Shown: positions 40,960 to 51,270 of the stretch, piece after piece
Position numbering within the stretch: position 1 is the stretch's first letter
How the letters are laid out: the number at the start of each line of letters is the position of its first letter
Origin: Microbacterium sp. Se63.02b
GTDB taxonomy: Bacteria > Actinomycetota > Actinomycetes > Actinomycetales > Microbacteriaceae
Direction: 5' to 3'
Assembly (NCBI RefSeq): GCF_014171575.1
Contig: NZ_CP050453.1
Coordinates: 992,001 to 1,056,000 of the forward strand
Length of the DNA: 64,000 bases
The notes under the pieces: generated by a model
The model's database searches: none
The model's input: only the letters and a program-made list of their open reading frames with translations
What the model was told of the DNA's origin: nothing
Translations under genes and position numbers: made by a program

Positions 40960-42318
40960 ATGCCGATCTTTGGCACGGACGGCGTGCGAGGACTCGCCAA
41001 TGGCATCCTCACCGCCGACCTGGCGCTCACCCTGGCCCAGGCGACTGCTGTCGTCCTGGGCCAGGGCCGTACTGCGGAGGCTCGCAAGGCCGAAGGCAAG
41101 CGACTCACCGCAGTGGTCGCCCGGGACCCCAGGGTCTCCGGACACTTCCTGACCGCGGCCGTCTCCGCGGGTCTCGCCTCCTCCGGGGTCGATGTTCTCG
41201 AAGCAGGGGTCATCCCGACTCCCGCCCTCGCGTTCCTCGTCGCAGATCGCGATGCCGACTTCGGCGTGATGATCTCCGCGTCGCACAACGCCGCGCCCGA
41301 TAACGGCATCAAGATCTTCGCGCGCGGGGGCCGTAAGCTCCCCGACGTCGTCGAGCAGCGCATCGAAGAGGCCATGCACGGCGAGATGCTGCGCCCGACC
41401 GGTGCCGGTGTGGGGCGCATCGACCGGTTCTCCGACGCGGAGGACCGCTACGTCGTGCACCTGCTCGGCTCGTTGCCGAATCGCCTCGAGGGCATCCACG
41501 TCGTCCTGGACTGCGCACACGGTGCGGCATCCGGCGTCTCGCCCGAGACCTTCCGCGACGCGGGCGCCGAGGTCACCGTCGTCGGCGCCGACCCCGATGG
41601 CTGGAACATCAACGACGGCGTCGGCTCGACCCACCTCGACAACCTCGCCGAGGCCGTGGTGCGTCTCGGCGCCGACATCGGCATCGCCCATGACGGCGAC
41701 GCCGACCGCTGCCTCGCGGTCGATGCCGAGGGCAAGGTCATCGACGGCGACCAGATCATGGCGATCCTCGCCGTGTCGATGAAGGAGCGCGGCCGTCTCA
41801 CCGACGACACGCTCGTCGCCACGGTGATGAGCAACCTGGGCCTTCATGTGGCGATGCGCGAGCATGGGATCACGGTCCGTCAGACGGCTGTCGGCGACCG
41901 CTACGTGCTCGAGGACATGAACGAGGGCGGCTACGCGCTCGGCGGCGAACAGTCCGGTCACGTCATCATGAGCGAGTACGCGACCACGGGCGACGGCATC
42001 CTCACGGGCCTCCACCTGGTGGCCGAGATGGCGCGCCAGAAGAAGTCCATCGCCGAACTCGCCGCTGTGATGACCGTCTACCCGCAGGTGCTCATCAACG
42101 TGCGCGACGTCGACAAGGATCGCGTCGCCGACGACGAGGTCGTGCAGCAGGCTGTCCGCGACGTCGAGTCCGAGCTCGGCGACAACGGCCGTGTGCTGCT
42201 GCGCAAGTCCGGTACGGAGCCGCTGGTCCGCGTCATGGTCGAAGCAGCCGACCCGGAGTCGGTGCATGCCTACGCGGGACGCCTCGCCGAGGTCGTGCAG
42301 GAGCGCCTCGCGCTCTGA
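40960..42318 (+). CDS. glmM: Phosphoglucosamine mutase
   Basis: 452 residues. Converts glucosamine-6-phosphate to glucosamine-1-phosphate for UDP-GlcNAc synthesis. The phosphoserine loop [14 protein letters not shown] (phospho-Ser at about 108), the metal loop [12 protein letters not shown] and the phosphate-binding [14 protein letters not shown] are intact. It starts 14 bases after rpsI and ends at a terminator. The product feeds peptidoglycan and, through UDP-GlcNAc, the polysaccharide locus to the right, where a PglF-like enzyme probably uses UDP-GlcNAc. Confidence 0.98.
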   Translation: MPIFGTDGVRGLANGILTADLALTLAQATAVVLGQGRTAEARKAEGKRLTAVVARDPRVSGHFLTAAVSAGLASSGVDVLEAGVIPTPALAFLVADRDADFGVMISASHNAAPDNGIKIFARGGRKLPDVVEQRIEEAMHGEMLRPTGAGVGRIDRFSDAEDRYVVHLLGSLPNRLEGIHVVLDCAHGAASGVSPETFRDAGAEVTVVGADPDGWNINDGVGSTHLDNLAEAVVRLGADIGIAHDGDADRCLAVDAEGKVIDGDQIMAILAVSMKERGRLTDDTLVATVMSNLGLHVAMREHGITVRQTAVGDRYVLEDMNEGGYALGGEQSGHVIMSEYATTGDGILTGLHLVAEMARQKKSIAELAAVMTVYPQVLINVRDVDKDRVADDEVVQQAVRDVESELGDNGRVLLRKSGTEPLVRVMVEAADPESVHAYAGRLAEVVQERLAL

Positions 42319-42331
42319 GCCTCTTCAGAAC

Positions 42332-42371
42332 AACCGGCCGGTCGCTGATCTCAGTGGCCGGCCGGCCGGTT
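42332..42371 (+). terminator. Terminator of rplM-rpsI-glmM
   Basis: AACCGGCCGG (42332-42341) pairs with CCGGCCGGTT (42362-42371), with further pairing of CTGA and TCAG inside, followed by CTTCG. It also faces the end of the converging glycosyltransferase gene. Confidence 0.8.
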
Positions 42372-42384
42372 CTTCGTCGGCGGT

Positions 42385-43836
42385 CTACGGCGCCGCGCAG
42401 ATCCGGTACAGCCCCGCGTCGACGAGCGTCTCCGCCGGGCAGGGGAGTCCCGTGAGCCGAGGAACCCCCGCCATGGCGGGCGCGTCGAACAGGCCGACAT
42501 GCGCGCCCGTGAGCACGATCGGAGCGACCGCCGCACCCCACGGATCCGCCGCGAGCCACTCCACCTCGTTCTCGTCGACCCAGTCCGTCAAGGGGAGCGA
42601 CGGCGGCGCGCTGCGTCTCCAGGGTGAGGCCGCGAGGCGCGAAGGACGAGGCGACGTGGACGGCAGCGCCCGCGGCGACGACGGCGGCGAGCACCGATGC
42701 CGCGACGACGCCGCCGATGCGGACGACACCACGGCCCGGCAGTCCCTTCACCGCCCAGACGGCAGTGGCGGCGATCACGGGGAAGAACGCGAAGATTCCG
42801 GGGGCCGGGTGCCGCACCCACAGGGGGAGACGGGAGGCGGTGGCCCACCAGCCGACGAAGGCGAGTGCACCGATGAGCGCGGCGAGCGCGTAGGCGATCA
42901 CGAGGCGCTCGGCGGGGTCGCGGTGCGCCATCGACGCACGATGCCGAACACGGTGAGGGAGACCGCGAGCACCGCTCCGACCACGGCCAGGACAGCGGGC
43001 AGCGACCACGAGTCGGCCAGCGTGCCGAGCTTCTGCAGCACCGTGGTCGCGGCATCTCCCTGACCGCCGCTGCGGACGAAGGAGACGAGCGCGCGAACGT
43101 GCTCGATGAATCCGGAGACCCCGAGGGAGAGGAGGGCGGCGATTTCGACCAGGAGAGTCGGCACGGCCACGAGGAGCAGCGGCGGCCACGATCGGCGAAG
43201 AGTCTCACGGACGCGCGCCCACCCCGTCCCGCCCGAGAGCACCCAGAGTGCGACGGCGAACGCCGGGAGAGCGAGGATCGCGATGAGCTTCGCCTGGACA
43301 GCGAGCCCCACCAGCAGACCGGCCAGCCATGCCCGTCGGGGCAGCACGACCAGAGCCCACACGATGAGCGCTGCTGCGGGGATCTCGCCCAGCAGGTCGG
43401 CGGGGCCCTGGATGGGCGAGACACCGGCGCTCGCGGTGAAGGCGAGGGGTACGGCGACGGCGAGCAGCGCGGCCCCACGCCCGCCGATACGTCGCCCGAG
43501 GAGGGCGAGTCCCGCGAGCAGCGCGACCCAGAAAGCCAGGGGCACCAGGCGTGCGGCGAGCACCGGATCCATCCCGGTCGCCAGGAGTGCCGCCACGGGA
43601 AGGAGAACGACGGGCCCGGTCGAGATGCGGGGATCGAACGGGGTGATCGTCGACCCGGACAGCGCGCCGTCGCTCGAATAGCCGAGGCCGTCGAGCAGGT
43701 TGCGCGGGACGGTCAGGTTGAAGGCCTCGTCCTCCCAGAAGCGCCATACGACGAGGCTGTGCCAGGCGACGACGACATGCCCGATCAGGAGAGCGGCCGC
43801 GGCCACCCAGAACAGGATCGTGCGGGTGCGGGTCAT
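42385..43836 (-). pseudogene. Multi-pass membrane glycosyltransferase (ArnT/GT39-like), two frameshifts
   Basis: About 484 residues after repair with roughly ten hydrophobic helices. The first periplasmic loop carries WRFWEDEAFNLTVPRNLL, in which the Glu-Asp pair plays the catalytic Asp/Glu role of the GT39/GT83 fold. The frame changes near 42914 (G4 run) and 42607 (GGCGGCG). The end, WLAADPWGAAVAPIVLTG, is a soluble extracytoplasmic part. Such enzymes transfer a sugar from a polyprenyl-phosphate carrier outside the membrane. The start overlaps the stop of the GT2 gene (ATGA); with GtrA this makes the usual polyprenyl-P-sugar, flip and transfer trio. Confidence 0.75.
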
Positions 43837-44614
43837 CGCGGGACGCGCTCCGGACGGCGGATGCTGCGCAGCGGTGCGGACGGCTTGAGCGAGAGCGACC
43901 ATGCCTCGAGGAGCGCGAGACGCACGAAGCGGCGCAGGCGCTTGGGCGGCAGCGAGACCGCGTTGCCTCGCCCCCACATGGTGCCGGTGGTCGAGGCGCC
44001 GCGCCGCGGATGCTGGCGACCCGCAGATAGCGGACGGTGAAGCCGGCGCGCGCCTCGGCGAGGGAGAAGTGCACATGCGGCACGGACGCGTCGGCCGATG
44101 GCGTCGACGAGGAGTCGGAGCGTGTCGGGGCGATACGCGCGCATCGGGGTGTTGACGTCGGGGATGCGGCGTCCGGCTGACACGGCGATGAGCAGGCCGA
44201 CCGCGCCGGTGAGCACCTTGCGGTACCAGGGGTCGCTGCGACCGTCGCGAACACCGTGCACGACGTCGGCGTCTTCGGCGACGAGTGCGGAGATCAGCCG
44301 GGGAAGTCGCTGCCGTAGAACTGGCCGTCGCCGTCCACGTGCACGAGCAGGTCGGGGTCGGCGGCCAGGCCGGCGCGGTAGGCGGCGAGTGCCGTCGGTC
44401 CGTGTCCGCGGTTGAGGGGCTGCACCTCGACGTCCACATCGGAGATGCCGTCGAAGACCGTGGCCGTGGTGTCCGTCGAGCGGTCGTCGGCGACGTGGAA
44501 GGTGACGCGGTCGGCCAGGGGTGACACGCACTCCCGGATCTCGTCGATGAAGCCCCGGATGCCTTCGGCTTCGTTGAAGGCGGGCATGACGATGGCGAGA
44601 TGGCGGAGAGTCAC
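43833..44614 (-). pseudogene. Family 2 glycosyltransferase (polyprenyl-phosphate sugar synthase-like), three frame changes
   Basis: A GT2 enzyme with LAIVMPAFNEAEGIRGFIDE at its N-terminus and the metal-binding HVDGDGQFYGSDF in the middle. GTG at 44614 is the only sensible start. The frame changes near 44299 (C4 run), 44101 and 44003, and all three parts are recognisable, ending NAVSLPPKRLRRF and a basic C-terminus, about 260 residues in total. It would make a polyprenyl-phosphate-linked sugar for the ArnT-like enzyme downstream. The start is 55 bases from the divergent GtrA gene. Confidence 0.75.
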
Positions 44615-44668
44615 AGGGTCCTTGGGGTGGCGGGGCGCACGGGGATCAGCAAGTAGCCTAGTTGAGTC

Positions 44669-45112
44669 ATGAATCCTCCTTCCCGACTGCGCCGACTCGT
44701 CGGCGTCGGCAGCCGCTTCCTCGTCGTCGGCGCCCTGAGCACCCTGATCGAGGTCGGGGTCTTCAACCTGCTGGTCTTCGTGTGGGGATGGGACGTGGTG
44801 ACCGCGAAGATCGTCGCCTCGCTGGTCGCGCTCGTGAATGCCTACATCGGGAATCGGGAGTGGACCTTCCGCCACCGCGACCGCCGCGGCAGGGTGTCCG
44901 AGGTCGTGCTCTTCCTGGTCACCAACGCGGTCTGCACGGCCATCGGAGCCGGTCTCGTGTGGGTGGGCGTCGAGTTCGCCGCCGTCGCCCTCGGCCGCGC
45001 GCCGGGCGCGGTCGCCGTCAACATCGTGAACCTGGCGAGCATCGTCATCGTCGTGCTGCTGCGCTTCGTGCTGTATCACGGCATCGTCTTCCGGGTGTCG
45101 CCGGCGAAGTAG
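44669..45112 (+). CDS. GtrA family membrane protein
   Basis: 147 residues, four helices. VGVGSRFLVVGALSTLIEVG and ALVNAYIGNREWTFRHRDRR match the GtrA family, whose members are proposed to flip polyprenyl-phosphate-linked sugars. ATG at 44669 has no ribosome site and TAGCCT 10-15 bases upstream, suggesting a leaderless mRNA. It is divergent from the GT2 and ArnT-like pair, with which it forms a functional trio. Confidence 0.9.
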   Translation: MNPPSRLRRLVGVGSRFLVVGALSTLIEVGVFNLLVFVWGWDVVTAKIVASLVALVNAYIGNREWTFRHRDRRGRVSEVVLFLVTNAVCTAIGAGLVWVGVEFAAVALGRAPGAVAVNIVNLASIVIVVLLRFVLYHGIVFRVSPAK

Positions 45113-45130
45113 TCCTGCGCCTCTGGCAGG

Positions 45131-46587
45131 TCAGGAACGAGCCGTCGAGCGCTTCTTCGCTCGCGGAGCCTTCTTCCGGCTCTTCGCCGCCCGACTGCCG
45201 GTCACGGCATCGCCGTCGAGGTCGTGGGTCGCACCGTAGGTGTACGCGCCGTATCCGTAGCTGTCCGGACCCTTCGTGGGGAGCATCGTGACCACGATCC
45301 CGAGCATCTGCACGCCGGCGGTCTCCAGGGCGCGCAGCGCGCCGGACAGCTCCTGCTTCTTGGTCTTGCCGGAGGCGGCGGCGATGATGACTCCGCGGGT
45401 CTTGCTGCCGACGACCGCGGCGTCCGTCACCAGCAGCAGGGGCGGGGCGTCGATGAGCACGTAGTCGAAGTACTCGCCGAGCGACGCGAGGACCTGGTCC
45501 ATGGCGGCGGAGCCCAGCAGTTCGCTGGGGTTGGGAGGGATCTGGCCGCTGGGCAGCACGTACAGGTCGGTCGTGCCCCACTTCTGCAGAGCGTCGGCGA
45601 CGTCGACGCGTCCGATGAGCACGTCGGTGAGTCCGACGCCGCCCTCGATCGCGAGGTAGTCCGCCACACGGGGCAGGCGAAGATCGCCGTCGATCAGCGC
45701 GACGCGCGCTCCTGTCTCCGCGAGAGCGATCGCCAGGTTGGCTGTCGTGGTCGACTTGCCCTCGCCGGGGCCGGCGCTGGAGACGACGAAGATCCGGGGC
45801 CCGGAGTCGAGGTCGAGAAACTGCAGGTTCGTGCGCAGGCTGCGGAACGACTCCGCGCGCGGGCTGCGCGGGTCGGCGTGCACGATCAACGGCCGCTTGG
45901 CGGCATCCGGGTCGAACGCGATGCCGCCGAGGACCGGGCGATCGGTGAGCGTCTCGATGTCGTGGAGGGTGTGGATGCGGTTGTCGAGCACCGTGCGCAG
46001 CATCGCGATCGCGAGGCCGAGAGCGAGTCCGATCACACCCCGAGGATGATCAGCAGTCGCACGTTCGGGCTCGTGGGCGTGGAGGAGGCGACAGCGGGCT
46101 CGGTCACCGTGATGCGGACCGGGCTGACGGCGTCTTCGGTGGCGGGCTGCTCGAGCGTGGTCTGCACGGCTTCCTGGAAGCTCGCGGCGACGGCGTTGGC
46201 GATGGCCGCGGCCTGCTCGGGGTCGCCGTCGGTCACGCTGACGTCGATCAGCACGGTGTTCAGGGGTGTGGTCGCCGTGATGCGGCTGCTCAAGCCGGAG
46301 ACCGAGTCGTCGAGGTCGAGTTCCTCGATCACGGGTTCGAGCACGAGGGCGGTGCCGACGACGTCGACGTAGCTCGTGACCATCTGTCGCGCGAAGGTGG
46401 TGCCCTGGACGAGGTCGCCGGTCGCCGCGCCCTCGGTGCGGACGGAGACGTACAGCTGCGTCGACGCGACGTACTTCGGCTGCTGGAGCGCGGCATAGCC
46501 GGCGCCGCCCGCGAGACCGAGGATGAGCAGGACGAGGATCAGGATCCAGTTCCTGTGCAGGACACGCACGTAATCGCGAAGTTCCAC
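45131..46587 (-). pseudogene. Polysaccharide chain-length regulator/tyrosine autokinase (BY-kinase) 1, one frameshift
   Basis: About 485 residues after repair. A Wzz-type N-terminal domain (MELRDYVRVLHRNWILILVL, second membrane helix LLIILGV-VIGLALGLAIAML) is fused to a cytoplasmic kinase domain with Walker A GPGEGKSTTTAN, Walker A' ALIDGDLRLP and Walker B LIDAPPLLLV. The C-terminal DSYGYGAYTYGATHD is the tyrosine cluster for autophosphorylation, followed by a basic Lys/Arg tail. The frame breaks at 46035 by one missing G (GGGGTGTGATC). It should set polymer length and export of the polysaccharide made by the genes to the right. Confidence 0.88.
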
Positions 46588-46710
46588 GCGGCAGATTCCC
46601 CCTGATGCAAAGCGACCTCAGCCGAGGGGGCGAGCCGCGAAAACGGTATCTCGATATTCTTTCACAGCGGCGGCGGGACCTCCGCCCGCCCTGCCGCGGG
46701 TCAGCGTGGG

Positions 46711-48062
46711 TCAGCGCGTGGCGGCCGACGTCGCGGTCCCGTACGGCGTCTTCGCCGCGCCGTCGACAGGGGCCTTCGTGAGCACGGTGCCGAGCACCCT
46801 CGCACCGACGGACTCGATGCTCTTCACGGCGTCCGCCAGGCGATTCGCCTGGGGGACCCCGCCGCGGCGATCAGCAGAGCGCCGGTCGTGACCCGGGCGA
46901 TCACCGCCGCATCCGTCACGAGCAGCAGCGGAGGAGCGTCGATGATCACGACGTCGAACGCGTCGCTGAGCGCGTCGATGAGCTGTTCCATGGCCGACGA
47001 GCCGAGCAGTTCGGCCGGGTTCGGCGGCAAGGTCCCCGATGGCAGGAGGAACAGGGTGCTCCGGCCCCACCGCTGGAGGACGTCGTTGAGTTCGACGCGA
47101 CCTGCCAACACGTCGCTGAGGCCGATGCCGCCTTCGATGTCGAAGTACTCCGCGACACGGGGAAGGCGGAGATCGCCGTCGAGGAGCGCGACCCGCTGCC
47201 CGGCATCCGCGAAGGCGAGAGCGAGGTTCGCCGCCGTGGTCGACTTGCCCTCACCAGGACCGGAGCTGGTGACGACGAAGACCCCCTGCCCGCCCGAGAA
47301 GAAGAAGCGGACGTTGGTGCGCAGACTGCGGAACGCCTCGGCGCGGAGGCTGTGCGGGGCGGAGCTCACCGCGAGCGGGTGATCGCCGGTGTCGGCGTCG
47401 AGGGGGATCTGCCCGAGCAGAGGAGCCGTGACAGCGGCCTCGACGTCGGCGGCGACGCGCACGCGACGATCGAGCGTCGCGCGCAGGAGCGCCACCCCGA
47501 TGCCGGCGGCGAGTCCCACGACCGCGCCGAGCATCAGCGATACCTGCAGGTTGGGCGCGACCGGCTCGGTCGGCACCTGCGCGGGCTCGAGGGTGACGAC
47601 CCGGATCGTGAATGCCGCCTCCTGCTCGCGCTTCTCGAGGGTGTCGGTGACGACCGTGGCGAAGCTCTCGGCGACCGCGTTCGCGATGCGCGCGGCCTGA
47701 CCCGGGTTGCGGTGCGAGACGCTGATCGCGACGATCGTGCTGTTGAGAGCCGAGGTGGCGCTGATGCCGGACGGCACGGCGTCGAGGCCGAGGTCTTCGA
47801 CCACGGGTGCGAGAACGAGTGAGCTCGTGATGATCGTGCGATACGTCTCCACCGCCTGCTTGGCGTATCCGGTCGCGAGCGCGCGCTCGGCAGGCGTCGC
47901 CGTGTCTGCGACCTGTGCGGTCACCATGACCTCGGTCGTCGCCTGGTAGCGCTGCGGGGTGAGCATCGCGACGAGCGCGCCCGTGGACAGCCCGATGAGG
48001 AGTCCGGCGATGATCACCACGATCTGTCGACGGAACACCCGAAGGTAGTCGTGGATGTCCAT
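46711..48062 (-). pseudogene. Polysaccharide chain-length regulator/tyrosine autokinase (BY-kinase) 2, one frameshift
   Basis: A paralogue of the downstream kinase, about 450 residues after repair. MDIHDYLRVFRRQIVVIIAG opens the Wzz domain, and the kinase motifs GPGEGKSTTAAN, ALLDGDLRLP and IIDAPPLLLV are intact. The frame changes near 46858 in an accccg context, then continues VPQANRLADAVKSIESVGAR to the end. Its C-terminus (DGAAKTPYGTATSAATR) has only one Tyr, so it lacks the cluster of the first kinase. It may be the Wzz partner or a phosphotransfer partner of the other. It diverges from the hypothetical at 48132. Confidence 0.85.
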
Positions 48063-48131
48063 GGCTCTCCAGCGTGGTCGGTGCGATCGGCGGTATCGTC
48101 TCCTGAGACTACCGATTCCCCTGAAGGTGAC

Positions 48132-49319
48132 ATGACGGCCCTGAGCGATCTCTTCCCGGACGGCCCGCGTGCCGGCGATGCCGGAGCGGCCGTGCTGGAC
48201 GACCATCACACCGCCTGGCGACTGCGCGAGATGATCGGCGAGCCCCGGGCGAACACGTCATCGATCCGCCCTCTCGCCGATACCACTCAGCTGATCGACA
48301 TGGTCGAGGCGGCCAGGCGCACGGCTGTCTCGGTCGCCGTGCCCACCGATGAGTCGGAGCGGACTCCGCGTCGGCCCCGGCGCCGCGTCGATGCCCTCAC
48401 GCTCTCCGCAGCCGTCGTCGCGGTGCTCGCGGTGGTCGCTGCGACGACCGTCGGCGGCATCCAGATGGCGACGGCCAGCCCCGCCGCCAGCGCGCTGGAA
48501 GCGCTGGAGGCCGATGAGGCCGCCGTCCAGAACGCCGCCCAATCGCTGAAGACGGCACACGACCGCCTCGTCGCCGATATCGACGCGCAGTCAGCGGACA
48601 TCACGGCGCTCAGGGGTGCGCTGACCTCGACCGCCACGGTTCCCGACCCCGCCGGAGGCCCCGAAGACGCCCCGCTCGACGTCTCCGACGACACGGCGCG
48701 CACGGCCGTGCTCGCTGCGCTCGACACCTACGCCGCAGGACTGGCCGCGATCGTCGTCCCCGATCTTCCGCGGGAGTACGAGCGTGCGGACATCGACGAG
48801 GACTCCCTCGTGGATGTCGGTGGCGCGATCGACGGCGTCCAGGAGCGCCTGGTCGCACTGGACGACGCGACCGCGGAGGCGCGCGCGCTCCGGACCCAGC
48901 TCGATGCCCTCCGTCCTCCCGCAGACGCGGCTGTCGACGCCTTCGCCGCATCCTTCGGCCCGATGGCGGGCGCCGCCGTCGCGCGGTACCCCGATGCCGA
49001 CGAGGCGCTGCGCATCGCCGTGTCCGATGCGGCGGTACGCATCGCCGGAGCGGACCTGTGGGGGGCCGACGGGCGGGCGGCGCTCGTTGCATACCGGGAT
49101 GCGTTCGTCGCGCTGGCTGCCGAGCAGTTGCGGATCGAGATCGAGCGCGAGGCCGAGAACGCGACGCAGCAGTGGGGTCCGCAGAACGGCACGCAGACCC
49201 CGCCATCGAGCGGATCGACCGACCCGACGCCGGTGGACCCGGTCGTCCCCGTCGACCCGGTGGACCCCGCGAACCCGACCGATCCGGAGACCCCTCCCGA
49301 CGGAGATACGACGCCATAA
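48132..49319 (+). CDS. Membrane-anchored coiled-coil protein of unknown function
   Basis: 395 residues, no family recognised. A cytoplasmic N-terminus of about 90 residues (PRRPRRRVDA before the helix) is followed by one membrane segment (LTLSAAVVAVLAVVAATTVG), then a long Ala/Asp/Glu-rich extracytoplasmic part with coiled-coil character, and a Pro/Asp/Val tail with repeated PVDPV units. The start at 48132 follows GAAGGTGA. It is divergent from BY-kinase 2 and followed by the PglF-like gene, so it may be a structural or regulatory part of the polysaccharide export machinery. That is inferred from position. Confidence 0.7.
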   Translation: MTALSDLFPDGPRAGDAGAAVLDDHHTAWRLREMIGEPRANTSSIRPLADTTQLIDMVEAARRTAVSVAVPTDESERTPRRPRRRVDALTLSAAVVAVLAVVAATTVGGIQMATASPAASALEALEADEAAVQNAAQSLKTAHDRLVADIDAQSADITALRGALTSTATVPDPAGGPEDAPLDVSDDTARTAVLAALDTYAAGLAAIVVPDLPREYERADIDEDSLVDVGGAIDGVQERLVALDDATAEARALRTQLDALRPPADAAVDAFAASFGPMAGAAVARYPDADEALRIAVSDAAVRIAGADLWGADGRAALVAYRDAFVALAAEQLRIEIEREAENATQQWGPQNGTQTPPSSGSTDPTPVDPVVPVDPVDPANPTDPETPPDGDTTP

Positions 49320-49392
49320 GGCACAGACCTGCTCGTTCCCTGTGAGAACATGTCTTCAGGGGAGAACAAGATGTCTGAGGGGGCTCCTGATC

Positions 49393-51270
49393 TTGAATCA
49401 GCAGGATGGATTCATCGACGTGTCGACCGGCGGTATCCCCATATCGTCTGAGGTATCGGTGAAGCAGCGCCGTCGCCGCATGCTCGCGGCGGCCGTCGAT
49501 GGGCTCGCGTGGAGCTTCGGCGTCACTCTCGCGATCGCGTTGCGATTCGAGTTCGTGATGGATGCGCGGGGCTGGATCGCGACGATCGTGCTCGCCGTCG
49601 TCGCCGGCGTCATCCAGGTCATTGTCGGCTATGCGACCACGTTGTACCGCGGCCGGTTCACCTACGGCTCCTTCGACGAGGTCCGTGCCGTCGCGCTGAT
49701 CGTCATCCTCGAGGCCGTCTTCCTCTCCCTGATCGTCATCCCGCTCGGACCGGTCATCGGGGTTCCCCGGGGAACCCTGCTCCTCGCGTTCCCGTTCGTA
49801 CTCCTGCTGATGTTCGGGGTGCGCTACATGTCGCGGCTGCTCATCGACCGGGCGCGGAAGCCCGGGGAAGACGCCGAGCCGGCTCTGATCATCGGTGCGG
49901 GATTCCTCGGCGACAAACTGCTCGCGAACATCACGACGGATCCGGCCTCGCCCATCCGGGCCGTGGGGCTGCTGGACGACGACCCCGCCAAGAGGAACCT
50001 CCGTCTTCGGGGTGTGCCCGTCGTCGGCACCACGCGCGACATCGCCGCCGCCGCCCAGAGCACCCGGGCGAAGCTGGCGGTCATCGCGATCCCCAATGCC
50101 GACAGCATGCTGCTGCGCACACTCAGCGACCGGGCGGCCGCCGCCGGACTCCGGGTCGCGATCACACCGACCCTCGCCACGCTCACCTCGGGTGAGGAGT
50201 CGGTCACCGACGTGCGGGACATCAGCATCGAAGACCTCATCGGCAGGCACCCGGTCGACACGAACGTCGAGCTGATCGCCGGGTACGTCACCGGGCGGCG
50301 TGTGCTCGTGACGGGCGCCGGAGGATCCATCGGGTCGGAGCTGTGCCGCCAACTCGCCAAATACGGTCCGAGCGAGCTGATCATGGTGGATCGCGACGAG
50401 ACCGGACTCCAGGTCGCGCAGCTCGGGACGTCGGGGCACGGACTCCTCGACACGAACGACGTCGTGCTCGCCGACATCCGCGACGTCGAGACGCTCGACC
50501 AGCTGTTCGACGAACGTCGGCCCGAGGTGGTCTTCCACGCGGCCGCGCTGAAGCACCTGCCCATGCTCGAGCAGTATCCGGACGAGGCGTGGAAGACCAA
50601 CGTCATCGGCACGCTCAACGTGATCAACGCGGCGCGTCGGGTCGGTGTCACGACCTTCGTGAACATCTCGACCGACAAGGCGGCCAACCCGACCAGTGTG
50701 CTCGGCCACTCCAAGCGCGTCGCCGAGAAGCTCACCGCGTGGGCGGGCGAGGAGACCGGGATGCGGTACCTCTCCGTGCGGTTCGGCAACGTGATCGGCA
50801 GCCGCGGATCCATGCTGCCGACGTTCCAGCGACTGATCTCGGAGGGGCGGCCGATCACCGTCACCCACCCCGAGGCGACGCGGTACTTCATGACCATCCC
50901 CGAGGCGTGCCAGCTCGTCGTTCAGGCGGGGGGCATCGGGCGCGCGGGCGAGGTCCTGATCCTCGACATGGGAGAGCCCGTCTCGATCCTCGAGGTCGCC
51001 AAGCGGATGATCGCGATGTCGGGCAAGAACGTCGAGATCGTGTTCACGGGGCTCCGCCGCGGCGAGAAGCTGCACGAAGAGCTTGTGGGGTCGCGCGAGA
51101 ACCTGGAGCGGCCGTTCCACCCGAAGGTGTCGCACACGAGGGCTGACGTGATCACCCCCGAGCGGCTCGACAAGGCGGGCTGGGAGGCGCGCATGATGTC
51201 GATTCCGCGTGACAACGACACGGCCATCATCGAGCCCATCCGCCTCGACGCTACGGAGAACACGCAGTGA
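49393..51270 (+). CDS. Nucleotide-sugar 4,6-dehydratase/epimerase, membrane-anchored (PglF/CapD-like)
   Basis: 625 residues, the full length of PglF/WbpM/CapD-type enzymes. Four or five N-terminal helices are followed by a first Rossmann-like domain (LIIGAGFLGDKLL) and the catalytic dehydratase domain with RVLVTGAGGSIGSELCRQL (residues 304-322), STDKAANPTSVLGHSKRVAE and RFGNVIGSRGSM. PglF converts UDP-GlcNAc to the 4-keto-6-deoxy sugar, the first step to diacetylbacillosamine. TTG at 49393 is a tentative start. The stop overlaps the next gene's GTG, and PglE-, PglC- and PglD-like genes follow in order. Confidence 0.9.
   Translation: MNQQDGFIDVSTGGIPISSEVSVKQRRRRMLAAAVDGLAWSFGVTLAIALRFEFVMDARGWIATIVLAVVAGVIQVIVGYATTLYRGRFTYGSFDEVRAVALIVILEAVFLSLIVIPLGPVIGVPRGTLLLAFPFVLLLMFGVRYMSRLLIDRARKPGEDAEPALIIGAGFLGDKLLANITTDPASPIRAVGLLDDDPAKRNLRLRGVPVVGTTRDIAAAAQSTRAKLAVIAIPNADSMLLRTLSDRAAAAGLRVAITPTLATLTSGEESVTDVRDISIEDLIGRHPVDTNVELIAGYVTGRRVLVTGAGGSIGSELCRQLAKYGPSELIMVDRDETGLQVAQLGTSGHGLLDTNDVVLADIRDVETLDQLFDERRPEVVFHAAALKHLPMLEQYPDEAWKTNVIGTLNVINAARRVGVTTFVNISTDKAANPTSVLGHSKRVAEKLTAWAGEETGMRYLSVRFGNVIGSRGSMLPTFQRLISEGRPITVTHPEATRYFMTIPEACQLVVQAGGIGRAGEVLILDMGEPVSILEVAKRMIAMSGKNVEIVFTGLRRGEKLHEELVGSRENLERPFHPKVSHTRADVITPERLDKAGWEARMMSIPRDNDTAIIEPIRLDATENTQ

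Noticed and set aside
42385..44614. Genuine degradation of the glycosyltransferase pair
   Set aside because: Five frame changes could mean decay, but all catalytic segments are intact and the type of change matches that in metabolic genes elsewhere in the window.
48610..51135. A long open frame antisense to the PglF-like gene
   Set aside because: Asp/Arg/His-rich shadow of the true coding strand.
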